Positions 46,790 through 57,719 of a stretch of DNA of 64,000 nucleotides are shown here, piece by piece. The position numbers and the translations under genes are program-made. The stretch is from Perkinsus olseni (lineage: Eukaryota > Perkinsozoa > Perkinsida). Each line of letters begins with the position of its first letter. The first letter of the stretch is position 1. The stretch is taken from positions 38,483 to 102,482 of the forward strand of contig JABANN010000047.1 in assembly GCA_013115125.1 (NCBI GenBank), written 5' to 3'. Below the pieces are notes generated by a model, which was not told the DNA's origin, made no database searches, and saw only the letters and a list, made by a program, of their open reading frames with translations.

Positions 46790-48142
46790 GCGGAGGTGCG
46801 TGGACCACCTTCCAACTGCCTCTCTTCTCAGTTCCTCTATGCTACGTCGGCGTGAGCGGGTCTGCGACATTCCGCGTGACCTGACCGCCGCCTTCCCGGG
46901 TGGAATTCAACCCTCCCTGGGAGGCCTCCCACCCTCAACCTAAACCGAGTCTGCGGGTGAGCTATGGTAGCCCCGGCATCAAGGATTACCAGGCTGGACC
47001 AGTCCAGTGTTTGGGTGCTTGCGTGTTCGCACGCCCAGCACTCCGGTGCAATGGCAGACGGGCCGGCGTTGCTCCTTGGCCCGTCGTCCTCAACAGAGGC
47101 ACGTGACACATGCCCTGTTCAAGTGTGCCATAACCGTCCCTTTCTCCCAGTCCCAGCAGTCAGAGGTTTCAGGCCATAGCATGAGGCGTTCGGGTGCTTG
47201 TGCACTGCTGGCTAACAATGTTCCGGCGGAGCAAGTTCGGGTTGCGGGCAACTAGAGGTCACGACTCGTGACCAGGAAGACCATACTCCTCCCAAGCTCG
47301 TGACTCACGAGCTTGGGAGGAGTATGGTCTTCCTGAGATAAAGCGGCAGTGCAGAGGACATGCTGCAGAAATTCTTGGCTCGCCTGCGTTATTTGGCAGC
47401 CAAATTTTGGCTGGTGCGATCATGGTGTTGTGCTTTCCGTTTCTGAGGACCACCGATGCTTCGTGTGCGGAGTGATGGGCCTTGTGTCTTCGGATGTGCT
47501 GCTTCTGCGTGGGGTATAGTGCTTGCGGTACTTGGGTGTTGTTGTTACACTTTGGTACATCCTTAGACCTCCGCTTGCTTGAACGGTGTCCTGTACACAG
47601 GAGTAGTGCGGCTCTTTGGTGCTGGGGGATCTATGGTGGAACCTTGAGGTAATTCGGTGTTTTCGGGGTAGTGACTCAGGGGGTACAGTCGTGTGTGGTT
47701 TGTTGGGTGAGTGATGGGAGACATTGCCTGTGTGCTTGCGTGCAAGGCAATGTGACTGCGGTGTTGTATTGGCCGCTGGCCCGAGGCGTGTGGGACATCC
47801 TGGCGATGTCTACTGGTCTTCGGGTCTCGGGCTAATTTGCACCACAGTCTCACCCAACACCCCCAGTTGACTGATGCGATGCGGCGAAGCGCGTCTTGAT
47901 AGGACTCCTATCAGCATCGTGCCGAACGCAGCGCTGCTCCTATCATAGGAGGCCACTATCTTGTTGTTCGTTATCCGCCGATCGTCTTGTGCATGCGTGC
48001 ATAGCTTATTCCTCTCGAGAGAGTAAGCCTGGAAGAAAAGGTAGAAAGACTTTACCCTTCTTCGTCTCGCTTTGCGTTGACTATGAGCAACAGCGGAAAA
48101 GCAATATGTCCTTATCATAGTCAGCTATTGGCGTTGTCCCAG
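46790..48142. other. intergenic between the two GH18-like copies
   Basis: No exon is supported. It contains the strongest hairpin of the window (47,273-47,335), directly preceded by a palindrome GGTCACGACTCGTGACC. Confidence 0.4.
47273..47335. repeat. 63-bp hairpin, 31-bp perfect arms, 1-nt loop
   Basis: Each arm runs CAGGAAGACCATACTCCTCC and on through CAAGCTCGTGA. The second arm is its exact reverse complement after a single C. Confidence 0.95.
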
Positions 48143-49292
48143 ATGGTCATCAGCCCGCGCTTCGTCGCTGCTATCCTCTTCGTGTTGGTCCCCCGTAATG
48201 ATGGGACGATGGTGTCCTTCAGTAGTCAAGAGTGGGTATTACCGGTAGATGATATCTGCAATATGTTCTCCCGGGGAGTCAACAAGTTTTACCTAGAGGG
48301 CGCTACATTACTGCCTGATGGGTCTATCTACTCGGAGGTGAAAGATGTCACGAAGGTCAATGAAATAGCTGATTGTGCCAAGAAGTACGGTACGAGGATG
48401 TCTCTTCTACTCTGGACAGATGACTACCCCTTCGATGAATGCTCTCCTGGTAAATTGAACTTCACCGCCTTCAAGCATCAACTTCAGTCTTACATCACCC
48501 AGTATGATGTGGACGAGGTGACTTTTTGGATTTGGGCTGGGAAATGTGAACAATTCTCCTGGAAAGTCTCGACCAAGATCAGTAGCATTATCCGTCGTTC
48601 GTTGAAGACTAGGTCCGGAAAACCAGTCAGAGCGTCACTCGGGTGAGTACGGGCCCCTCTTAGAAGCCTTCGTTTCCGGGCCTGTTAGCCGACTGAAAGC
48701 TCAATGTGATTGCGCCGCGATCGTTGCGGTGTAACGAGGCTTCGCGTGTTTTCAGTTTCTCGGCGGAGCCTTTAGACTCGCCCTTGTGGAAGTATATAAA
48801 GAGAGCCAGCGTTGGGAGATACTTCGACACCATCTCGGTCCAATTCGGTTTTCCAGGTATCTTCGACAGACGCACCATTGATGTTCCCTTCGCATACAAG
48901 GTCGTTGATCGTCTCCTAAACTACGGAGTGCCGGCACAACAGATAGAGCTCTCAGTAAGTTACAGAACTCTCCTCGTGGCGTTATAGCCGGCATGGCTCG
49001 CCAGTAGCGGGATGCGCGATAACGTGTCGTGGTTCAGGTTGATACCGATGGGTTTGACGAGTTGACTTTACAGCCTGTGCCTTACTTCGCACTGATTGAG
49101 GAGGGTGCACCTCTATTCTCGAATGGTTCCTTCGAGGGCTACATTTACCAGTCCCAAAAACAAGTTTATGAGAAGACTTACCTCATTAAGGAAAAAGGCC
49201 TGCGTGGATTCTCGCTACGTTCCATTATTTGGGACACACCCGTCGACAGCTGCTCTTCTTTGCTTTATGCTGCTTTATACTATAGAGGATAG
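48143..49292 (+). CDS. secreted GH18 (chitinase)-like protein, catalytic motif absent
   Basis: Exons 48,143-48,642, 48,756-48,954 and 49,038-49,292, with GTGAGT and GTAAGT donors, join in phase to 317 residues. The ATG at 48,143 precedes a signal peptide (FVAAILFVLVP). The resemblance to glycoside hydrolase family 18 is in pattern: YFDTISVQFGFP corresponds to the strand with conserved Gln/Tyr, LNYGVPAQQIELSV to the 'GVPxxKIxLG' segment, and GLRGFSLRSIIWDTP to the C-terminal 'GxMxWSxDxD' strand. The catalytic DxxDxDxE position reads YDVDEVTFWIW, so the acid Glu is missing and it would be a non-hydrolytic, carbohydrate-binding relative. The family call is tentative; the gene model is strong. 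A truncated copy lies at 46.65 kb. Confidence 0.7.
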
Positions 49293-49930
49293 AGTCTTTT
49301 AGCTAGATTCTTTGAGATTCCTACTAGAAACCGCCGGCTCTCCAGGGAAGAATTTTTGGTGAAGGCTGATTTTTGCTAGATTTTTGTCTCCCCTTCTCAA
49401 GCCCTGCGAGCCATCAGTTCCTTCTCGCAACGGTGCTTAGTCTCTCAGTGTGAGTGGGCCGGACGAAGAAAGCCCTTTTTAGCACATACGTTGCGGGATA
49501 GAGAATCTGTGCCGAGTTTGCTGATAGTTGCTGCTGTAGTTGTTGTATCCGATAATCAGTTATATTTTTTTAGCTGGACCGCTTGAGCGCCTCTCTGTGG
49601 GGCCGGAGGAGATGGCCAATGATGGTATGTCTTTTTCAGCACTCATGGTGCATCGATCCTTTGCTGGAGCTGAGCGATGGCCGTTTGAGTAGTCATTCAG
49701 TAAATGGGCCGTAGAAGACCCCTTGTAGGTCGAATTGTAGTCGTAAATTTCAGCGTACTTCTCACTTACTACTCTTCTCACTTGACGCCATGAGTTCAGT
49801 TTCGGGTGGCACATAAAGGCAGACTCGACGGCAACGTTCTTTGAGCGTTATTTGAGAATCAAGTAAGATGACCCACAGTGCCATTGTGGGGTCCCCCGGG
49901 GACCGTCCCCGGGAGATCCCGGCGTGAGTT
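49293..49930. other. intergenic
   Basis: No exon is supported. A GC-rich inverted repeat (GGGTCCCCCGGGGACCGTCCCCGGG region) lies at about 49,889-49,918. Confidence 0.35.
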
Positions 49931-49936
49931 CAAAAT

Positions 49937-50546
49937 TTGAACTCCAAATTACTCTTCTCCGGGAGGGCCTTATCATCATCTGTCTCGAATGCAGTGTATT
50001 TTTACTTCCAGTCAGAATACTTTCGACGAGCAGAGTACTTCTGGGAGTGTATTCTACCCTCAGAGACAACAAGGACGAGCTGTCCGCGGCCCCTCTTGGA
50101 TCCGGTCGTGGGCTTGCTAATCGAAAGTACAAGAAAATCGAAGCAGGACCGAGAGGAGCTAACGACAGACGCCAAGCTGAGGAGAAGCTATCGGAGGGAG
50201 GCCCATTCTCACCTTTGGGTCATCTACAGGAAGGCGATACAGATCGTCTCATGAAGACTATCGACTGGGACTGGGACAGTGACACATACAAATGCGAGAA
50301 AATACATCGCTTCTTGGCCTTTAACGCCCCTACGATTATGTGAACAGAAACCTCGATTGGCTGTTCGATGCCGTTAATAAGAGAACCGATGAGGTGGAGA
50401 AGAAGATTGGCGGGGAGAAGCCGTCCACCGAACAATTTGAAGCGGATGATTTAGATGAGACTGCGTCTCTAGTAGAGACTCTCTACCGTCGCTTGAGGAG
50501 TAAGCGCAAGCATTGGATCTTGAGGAACCCTCAAGAAACAAGTTGA
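49937..50546 (+). pseudogene. broken or unspliced open segments, unassigned
   Basis: Overlapping open pieces (one ending FLAFNAPTIM at 50,343, the next reading NLDWLFDAVNKRTDEVEKK and LVETLYRRLRSKRKH) would form one charged, helical protein if a single-base shift or small intron joined them near 50,338. No family is recognised. Confidence 0.25.
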
Positions 50547-51849
50547 TCCTGTTGGTGCGAAAAACAGTCGAAGGGTATTTTCCACAGCATCGGAAACTCT
50601 ATTACAAACCTAAGAAGTAAGGGATGTTCCTGTTCTGAATCCGCGACAGTGTAATCCCCCTCAACGGACGCAACATCAGCAGATAAACACACAGGGTGGA
50701 GCTCCTTCCGATGGTGTAACATGGAGACCTGTAGGGATCGCGCTCGCCCAGGAACAGGGACAAAGAAATTGATTCTCGCGCTCCGCCAGTCATCGCGCTC
50801 AGCCTTCTACCTCTTTCTACCCCTCCTGGGTCAGAAGTCCTGACTAATCACTGTCCAGGAGAGTGATTGTGACAATTGTACTGCACTGCATTGTATGTAC
50901 TGAACACGTGCGCTGCTGTCGGCAACGACGATGACTCAATACCGTAACACTCTCGGATCTGATGCAAGCCTTCTACTGATAATATAGCTGAGTAGGGGAT
51001 GAGCGACTGAACTGAGATTTTTTCCGACGTGTTACCGAATCACTCCCGACAACCTCTTCGATGCTCGATACGATTCGGGGCAGGCGAAGGTACACGAGGG
51101 CTGCTCATTGAGCAGCAAATTCAAGTGTTACAGACCAAGAGTAGAGTTTGTACTGTATAGAGACCTGCCCACTGGGCATTGCGCAGCAAGCCCCGCTTCC
51201 AAATGATCGAGACTTGATCGTGTCTCGCGAGTATGCGAAGTGCATCGCCCTCTTAAGTTCCCGGAGAAAGGTTCTTCAACTAGGTATTCCAGTACCTCGA
51301 GCGGCTCGAGTCGAGTCTCCTTGAGGTGTATCTGAGCCGAAGGTTGCGGGGGGAGGACTCCGCTCGGTCGCTCGCCTAACTTCCTTTGAGATAGATGACA
51401 TCTTCATCCGACCCTTCAACCTGATTTATCAGGCTCATCATGAGCTGCTCATGGTACTAACGCAGTGTTGACAACACTCAGAGTTCAGCGTCTCTGAATT
51501 TAATTCAGAGGTGCCTGTTGAATTGGGACTGCCAATTCGGGAGGACGAGGTGCTTGAAGAGACTCTCTTCAAGAGAGGGAACTCAGGCGATCTCAGCTCG
51601 TACAATGTACGACGTACATCGCACCCAACCTCATTCCGCTATCCGACAATCGGGCATTCAGCTCAAACGTTCGGGCTCAGTTCCCTCACGTTGGATACGA
51701 GTCGTATCATACGACCAATGGTTGTCGACCATTGCATATCCTTCGTTCTTTTTCATACTGTTCGCTTACGTACGTGACTACGCCTCGAACTTCGAGGCCC
51801 AAAGCCTTCGAAATGCAAAGGTTTCGACTTTCGAAGTGCGAAACCTGCC

Positions 51850-51898
51850 GGAGTTGAAGTTAATGGTGGAGCTGAACTCCACCATTAACTTCAACTCC
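51850..51898. repeat. perfect hairpin, 22-bp arms
   Basis: The arms begin GGAGTTGAAGTTAATGGTGG and pair exactly across a five-base loop. Confidence 0.9.
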
Positions 51899-51983
51899 AG
51901 GAGTTCGTAACTAAATCCTTGCCAGCAACATCATGAAGGACAGTTGCGAAGTTCCTGTTGCGCTCTCATTTCTTGAACACGAA

Positions 51984-52040
51984 GACTTACCAGGCAAACT
52001 TATACTTGGAGGCTCCAAGTATGAGTTTGCCCGGTAAGTC
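51984..52040. repeat. near-perfect hairpin, about 28-bp arms
   Basis: GACTTACCAGGCAAACTTAT and onward pairs with the following reverse complement, with two mismatches. Confidence 0.85.
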
Positions 52041-52051
52041 ATCGCTACGAG

Positions 52052-52285
52052 TTGGAGCGACCCTTGGTCATCGCCGATGACCCATGGGAGCGTGCTACCG
52101 TTTGGTGTGTCTTCTCTCTGGCTGCTCGTGTGGGCGAGTGGGACCAACTAAGCCGAACACCTTACGAGTGGCGAAAGTCAATCAAATCCTCTGAATATAA
52201 GCTAAGGCAGGATTCCTACCGTGGGAAGATAACTGTTCGAGCTGATGCCGATGTCAGCAAATTGAATATCAGCAATACTTCTTAA
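52052..52285 (+). CDS. possible exon, unassigned
   Basis: The open piece reads LVIADDPWERATVWCVFSLA and VGEWDQLSRTPYEWRKS before a stop. Composition looks protein-like, but no partner exon, start or family could be established. Confidence 0.3.
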   Translation: MERPLVIADDPWERATVWCVFSLAARVGEWDQLSRTPYEWRKSIKSSEYKLRQDSYRGKITVRADADVSKLNISNTS

Positions 52286-52591
52286 TCGAATGAATATGGG
52301 CCAAGGTCATGGGCCTCGAACTTATCGTAGTAGCAGCTACTGCATATGCCCTGCATCTGCGCTAGGGTGCACTGGCGACGACAACGCTCGCAAGGGAATC
52401 CTAAAGTGCAACCTCGATGATGTGATATGAGAACAGCACACATTTTTTCCGACAATCTCAGTGCTAAGGCATAACGTAGCGCTCATCCGCGTCTCACTCA
52501 AGCATTCATTGCACACCTGCTTGAGTGAACTGCTGGCTCCACATAATCCACAAGGGTTACCGTAAGACTTAGGCTGACCTGAGGCTAGATT

Positions 52592-52813
52592 TCACGGGCA
52601 TAGAGCTCCTCTTGATTCTAGTAGCAACTTCTTACTGCCGACAGCGTAGCAGAAGGTTTCCACCACTAGGGTTATAGTATCCTCTCTCACCATTGCCTGT
52701 AGCACCTGTGGCAGTGACAGAGTTGAGCTATCGATACCCACTTTCTCGCCGTCCGGGTAGATAATGAAGACCTTGCTTCCATAAGTGAGCCTGAGAGGGG
52801 AATCTGGTGTCAT
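52592..52813 (-). CDS. short open frame, unassigned
   Basis: From ATG 52,813 the frame gives 73 residues with SKVFIIYPDGEKVGIDSS and ITLVVETF. The content is reasonably protein-like, without a recognised domain. It could be a final exon. Confidence 0.3.
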   Translation of the reverse strand: MTPDSPLRLTYGSKVFIIYPDGEKVGIDSSTLSLPQVLQAMVREDTITLVVETFCYAVGSKKLLLESRGALCP

Positions 52814-52859
52814 ACAAGATGTGTTATAAAACTCAGCCGACTTAACTCCGGTATGAAAT

Positions 52860-54570
52860 TATGGAGTTCATCTCTACGCTTCTGCTCCGTCTGCTTCTCG
52901 AAAGCGGGACTAATATAATCCCAAGGCAGTATCTTAGCGGGCTTGTCATCTACCTTTATCTTGGCCCACCTGGCGATTTTGTTCATATGGGAAGGTTCGG
53001 TGAAATATTCCTATCACTACTCAGAAGCCTTATCCCTTCGTGTGGTCACGTGCATGCGCGCAGCCGAAGTTTGACCACAAAATTTACGGTCAAACGTCCA
53101 CGCGACGCGTGGCACGCGTGCAGGATCGGCGCTACTCTTAATTATTCTTGAGAGCCAGCTGGTGATGCGAGGGAGCCTAGTTTCTGAGGAGCATCGTCGT
53201 CATCGCTCATTCGTCTACACCACTATGGTACTAGCCGTGGTGACCGTCAACTTCGTTCGTTGATGATCTAGATTCGTTGTAGTTTCAAGTTCGGAGGCTC
53301 CATTGAAGCACAATCAGAATTTTCTGAACGATTACGAATAAGCTATTTACTCCCGATTATGCCGACGCGGTGAAGATCGGGGGGGGGGGCTGCAACTTGT
53401 AGCCTGCAAGTTGAATCATTTACCTCATCAAGGATTAGCGAGGTTAGCTCACAAGAGAATAACACCTTCCCGTGACGGAGGAATATATGCCGAAGAGGCA
53501 ACACCATGTCGGACCAAACAGTGACAGAACCTGACAGATCGCGCAGAGTCTGCGCCGCGCCGCAGACATAACATTTGGCGGCCCCAACCTCGCGGGTGAA
53601 CAGTTAGGTCTCAAGTTGAGCCCTAAGGCCATAGGGATAGCGGAGATCTCGAGTTGAGTCGCTCAGTTCGAGATCTCCGCTATCCCATCCCTTATTGTAT
53701 CTTCGCTGGGACCCCCTCCTCCCAGCCTGGAAGGTTACCGCATGTTCACCTAAATTTTCGGACTGAACCAGAGTCTGAAAATCGACCTTCCGGAAATGTT
53801 AGCTGAATCTCGCACACAGGATATTCATGACAGAAAAACCCAGAGCGCCGGATCCACCATTTAGGAACTCAACGAAAAGTGTTGAAAACAATCGCGAATG
53901 CCCAACCCCTGAGTGTAATAAGGCTGATGAAATCAGCTACTCGAGAATCTCGAGCCTGATTCACTATGAAGCCCCTGACGAGTGAGAGCCACTCATTTCT
54001 TCTTATAATCAACTGTCTGAGACCTACCGCTGGAGGAAATGGTTGAACTCCCCACGAAGCACTTGGTATCAATGGGCATTCTGCATAAGTGACTTATGAT
54101 AAGTCTGACCCGATCAGCCCGATCGCAAGTTCCTTCGCGAGCAAGGATTCCTATTGAATCCCAATAGTGCAGATCATTTGAAGTAACCTTTTTAGAACGG
54201 CACCATTTTCGTGAGCCGAGGTATGAAGTCGCCCGCTAGGCAAACCCAGATTGAGTCTTTCATTGGTACTGTGGACGGCCATGGAAGAGTTTAACCCCAT
54301 TCCCGATCTGACAAGGCGGCAAAGCTCCGACTAACCGGCATCTAACGCTGTGATACACACTACCACACTGCATGAAGATCTAAGATCGCCCTGTACTAGA
54401 GGGCGAAAACCGTCGAGCGTTTCCTGCGAGTGCGTTTCAGTTCCGTTTCACCACTTTCCTCTAAAACGGTCAACCGCGGAACCGTTCAGAACCAGCTCAC
54501 GCTAAGTCTCGCAGTGCAGCCTCAAGTTGCACAGAGAGAATTTGTGGCAGTTGACTTGTTGTTTCGTCTG
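52860..54570. other. intergenic
   Basis: No gene is supported. It contains a poly-G run at about 53,380 and a hairpin at 53,634-53,686. Confidence 0.4.
53634..53686. repeat. hairpin, 19-bp perfect arms
   Basis: GGGATAGCGGAGATCTCGA and its exact reverse complement enclose 15 bases. Confidence 0.9.
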
Positions 54571-54577
54571 ACGATCA

Positions 54578-56672
54578 ATGAAGCTCACTCCGTCATCTGC
54601 ATTGGCCGCCCTGCTACTACCGACTCTGATATCGGCTCGTACTAGACTACCCAAAGACGACAAGAGGAAATGTAAGTCTTCGTAGTCTCTAACTTTGCCA
54701 TCTTGCTTTCTCACTGTTATTCCCTCAGGGCAATCGAAGATCAAATCTGAGCTCAAAGGGTTCCAGTGGAACATCTACGCCAACGGTAGAGGCCGCTTCG
54801 ACAAGCCCGGGAAGTTCAGATGTTTGGGTAAATGGAAAGATGCTATCGTTTATGGAGCCCGGAAGAAGGAGATTAAAGAGTGAGTCTAAAGAGTTCTTTG
54901 AAAGTGACTACCTTCCGTGGCGTTGCTTCGGTTGCAGCCAGAGCGATTTATTGCCAGGTTCTGTGTCCGTTTGCATGAGAAGCAGCATGATGACGAGGGT
55001 TACGAGGAGTCTCCCGTCAGATACAGTAACACGACTTCTCCTGCATAGTGCCTGATCTAGTTTTTCAGATTGCATCCTTGACCCGAACGACAAGGGGAAC
55101 GATCATGGCAGAAAGAACCGCGACTGGCTGTAGGTGCACGAATACATGATAGAACACATACTTCTGTTTCTGCCCTTCTTTTCATCTCCGTTTTTACAGG
55201 TGTTATGAGAAGGCGCCGAAGTCGGTATTGCTTCCTCCTCATGGCCCCTCTTTGGACTCCGAGTGCCCGGCTGAGGCTTCCGATCACCATGCTCCTCGAT
55301 GTAGGGGCAAAGTCTGCTCTGATCGCATTCCGTGCTCTCATTCACATCATTAGGGTACCCTAATGAGAGCCCTCCAATCTGGTGCACTTACAACTGGTAT
55401 GCGGAGTATCAGACGTGTTGGTGTATGCCTGGCTTCTATAGGACTTCTCCCCATGATACGTCCTTGAAAATGAGGTAAGGCGCAACCTTCGTGTGCTTCC
55501 ACAGTGGTGCTGTCCTTCTCAGAGCTTGCCCGGATGAGACGGTGATCATAACTCCTCGTCAAGTGCCTCTGGAAGAGTGGAAGGAGATGATGTATCCTAC
55601 GAATACAACGACCATAACTACTACCACTACTACTACAACAACCACCACAACCACTAGCACCACGAAAACTGTTACAACGGTGTCGGCGACAACAGCCGTT
55701 GATTCGACTAACTTTATGAGATCTACGCGGCCCAGCACCAGTACCGCAGCGCCAAGCCCGCCCACTTCAACTACTGGCCTGGCTACATCCGCTGCTGGTA
55801 CGCCTCACACTAATGGTGAGTTGTCTACCGGGACCTCCACCAAATGCATTTGCCCGTCTCCGACGACGCAGCAGTTCTCCGCGGCGACTACAACTGAGTG
55901 GTGGCCATCATCTTCCTCCCTTATCTCCACCACGGTTGTGCCCACTGCCACGACCACAGAGGGCAGCGTCATCGAAACATCGAGAGCTGAAAGCTCTGTG
56001 TCAACCAGTCGGAGCGGTACGCCTGTTGACTTCACTGCGGCATTTGAGGAGGATGGAGATCCTAGGGTTGGTGCTTCGACGGCGACTCCCAGTAAGCCTT
56101 TGCGGGTCTGACTCGCCTCACTGATACCGTCACGCTTCAGACATGAGCTCTTGCGGTGAGCACGGTGTTTGGTCGTTTGTTATCGACTCCTGCGTGTGCG
56201 ATGATGGCTGGGAAACAGTCGACTCTGAGTAGGCGGGCTGACTTGGTCGTCATTTAATTGGTCTTTTATTCAGTCCTTGCAGTGTTTTCATAGCAACTTT
56301 GCCGGAAGATGACGGCCTGGTAAGCATCTCGCGGTTCCCTCCGACATACAATATCTCACCTGAAGTGATGTTTCGCTTGCATTTCAGGGCGAGATGGCCT
56401 CTACCGACACTGAGTCGGGTGGAAAAGGAGGACTTGTGATCGCCATCATGATGCTGGTGATTATCATCGGAGTTGCATGTTTCCTTCTGTAAGTGAAAAC
56501 CGTTCTTTCATCGCTCCGCTCCGGTTGTTACTCCTGTCCCTCATGATGCGTGTTGCTCAGGTGGCGTTTCTACCGCACGCGTGGCTTCTCCGTGCCAACA
56601 CTGCGCCTGCCGTCGCTGACCAGGCCTCAGAAGCGGACTGAAGGGCGATTGACAGAGGTTTCCATCCCGTGA
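54578..56672 (+). CDS. Cys-rich, mucin-like, EGF-like membrane protein, eleven exons
   Basis: Exons: 54,578-54,671 (signal peptide LAALLLPTLISA), 54,729-54,879, 54,938-55,025, 55,069-55,129, 55,200-55,300, 55,354-55,474 (WCTYNWYAEYQTCWCMPGFY), 55,523-56,091, 56,141-56,228 (CGEHGVWSFVIDSCVCDDGW, EGF-like), 56,274-56,319, 56,388-56,488 (membrane helix VIAIMMLVIIIGVACFLL) and 56,561-56,672 (basic tail, TGA). Introns are 43-72 nt. Exon 7 is a long Thr/Ser-rich mucin-type stalk. From exon 3 to the stop all phases agree (429 codons). The exon 2/3 join is one base off the canonical GT-AG phase. The whole is about 510 residues: a type I surface protein with an N-terminal Cys/Trp-rich region, a glycosylated stalk and an EGF module. 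Adhesion is a plausible role (inference). Confidence 0.75.
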
Positions 56673-57138
56673 TGTTCACATTGAGCGTCGTCTCATGCAA
56701 CTGATACCTGACTCTATAATAGCATGCAAGCAAAGCTTAGTATCTATAATCGGCCCTAGCCGGTGCAGCATCTCTCAGTGAGAGTATTTTAAGTCGACGA
56801 AGTTTTGACAAGAAAGTATGAAGTAATCTTCATAACTTTTTTCAAGTTTGGAAAAGATGTGTTATTGGGTTAAGCTAGTTGTTGGAAACCCTGAGTAACT
56901 GCAAATTTGAAAGGTGCACGTCACCTAAGAACTCAAGATACCTCAGGATAGACGATTGAGGGCGTAATCATTGAGCGGCAGCGTCGACGCTGTCTGGTAG
57001 CTATAACTATGTGTGCGATCGTGCATTGAGTCAGGATGAGAATATCCAACGCACCCGTGTTGGGTACAATTCTGACCCTCCCTAAAATGGTAATGATTCG
57101 ATCTAAGAAAGTGCAAGACTTTCGCTGATCAAGTCGCC
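56673..57138. other. intergenic
   Basis: No exon is supported between the surface-protein gene and the inverted-repeat element. Confidence 0.4.
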
Positions 57139-57140
57139 TA

Positions 57141-57711
57141 CACCATTTCCAGACCTACTTAGTAAAACCCCAGCCCAAATTAGTAAAAGCCCAGAGCAAT
57201 TTAATAAAGCCCAGACCAAATTAGTAAAACCCCAGAGCAATTTAATCGGCACGCGAGACGCATCCGGAATCCGGATTCCGGATCGTCCCTCCTCCCGGCC
57301 CGGGGACTCCGGCCATGAGTGGCGGGAGATGCGGTAGGACGAAGTCAGAATACCTCTTGCCGTACTGTGATATGTTGCTCCGAGAAGACGTTGAAGCAGT
57401 TACTATGTAACTCTGTATACGATGCTTCAATCACGCCCAAACATTTTACCCTCGTTGCTCAGCTATGGAAGGCATGCCAGTCGGAGCCCCAATTCGAGTG
57501 TTTAAGGATTAAACTTTAACATGCGATCTGTAGGATACCGAGGGCTTACTTCATGTAGGCTGACGTTGTGAGTTTTCGTACTTGTTAGTGATTTTGTTGG
57601 GTTCTACTAAATTGGTCTTTCATAAAATCAAATTGCATTGGGGTTTTACTAATTTGGTCTGGGCTTTATTGAATTGCCTTGGGGTTTTACTAAGTAGGTC
57701 TGGAAATGGTG
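57141..57711. mobile_element. TA-flanked inverted-repeat element (Tc1/mariner-type MITE candidate)
   Basis: The ends are inverted repeats of about 100 bp. The outer 32 bases (CACCATTTCCAGACCTACTT and on) match exactly, and inner parts differ by an inserted 20-30 bp subrepeat built of AGTAAAACCCCAG units. Both ends abut TA, as expected for a TA target duplication. The interior, about 360 bp, holds no transposase-like frame, so it would be non-autonomous. Confidence 0.75.
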
Positions 57712-57719
57712 TAGTTGTG

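Larger units (their letters stand above)
50560..52050. other. intergenic with two long hairpins
   Basis: No gene is supported. Hairpins at 51,850-51,898 and 51,984-52,040 lie 86 bases apart. Confidence 0.4.

Noticed and set aside
53378-53391. Poly-G run as a functional element
   Set aside because: A simple homopolymer without context, and a likely sequencing-sensitive spot.
55559-55765. Valine-rich open frame on the minus strand
   Set aside because: It is the antisense of the Thr-rich stalk exon of the EGF-like gene.
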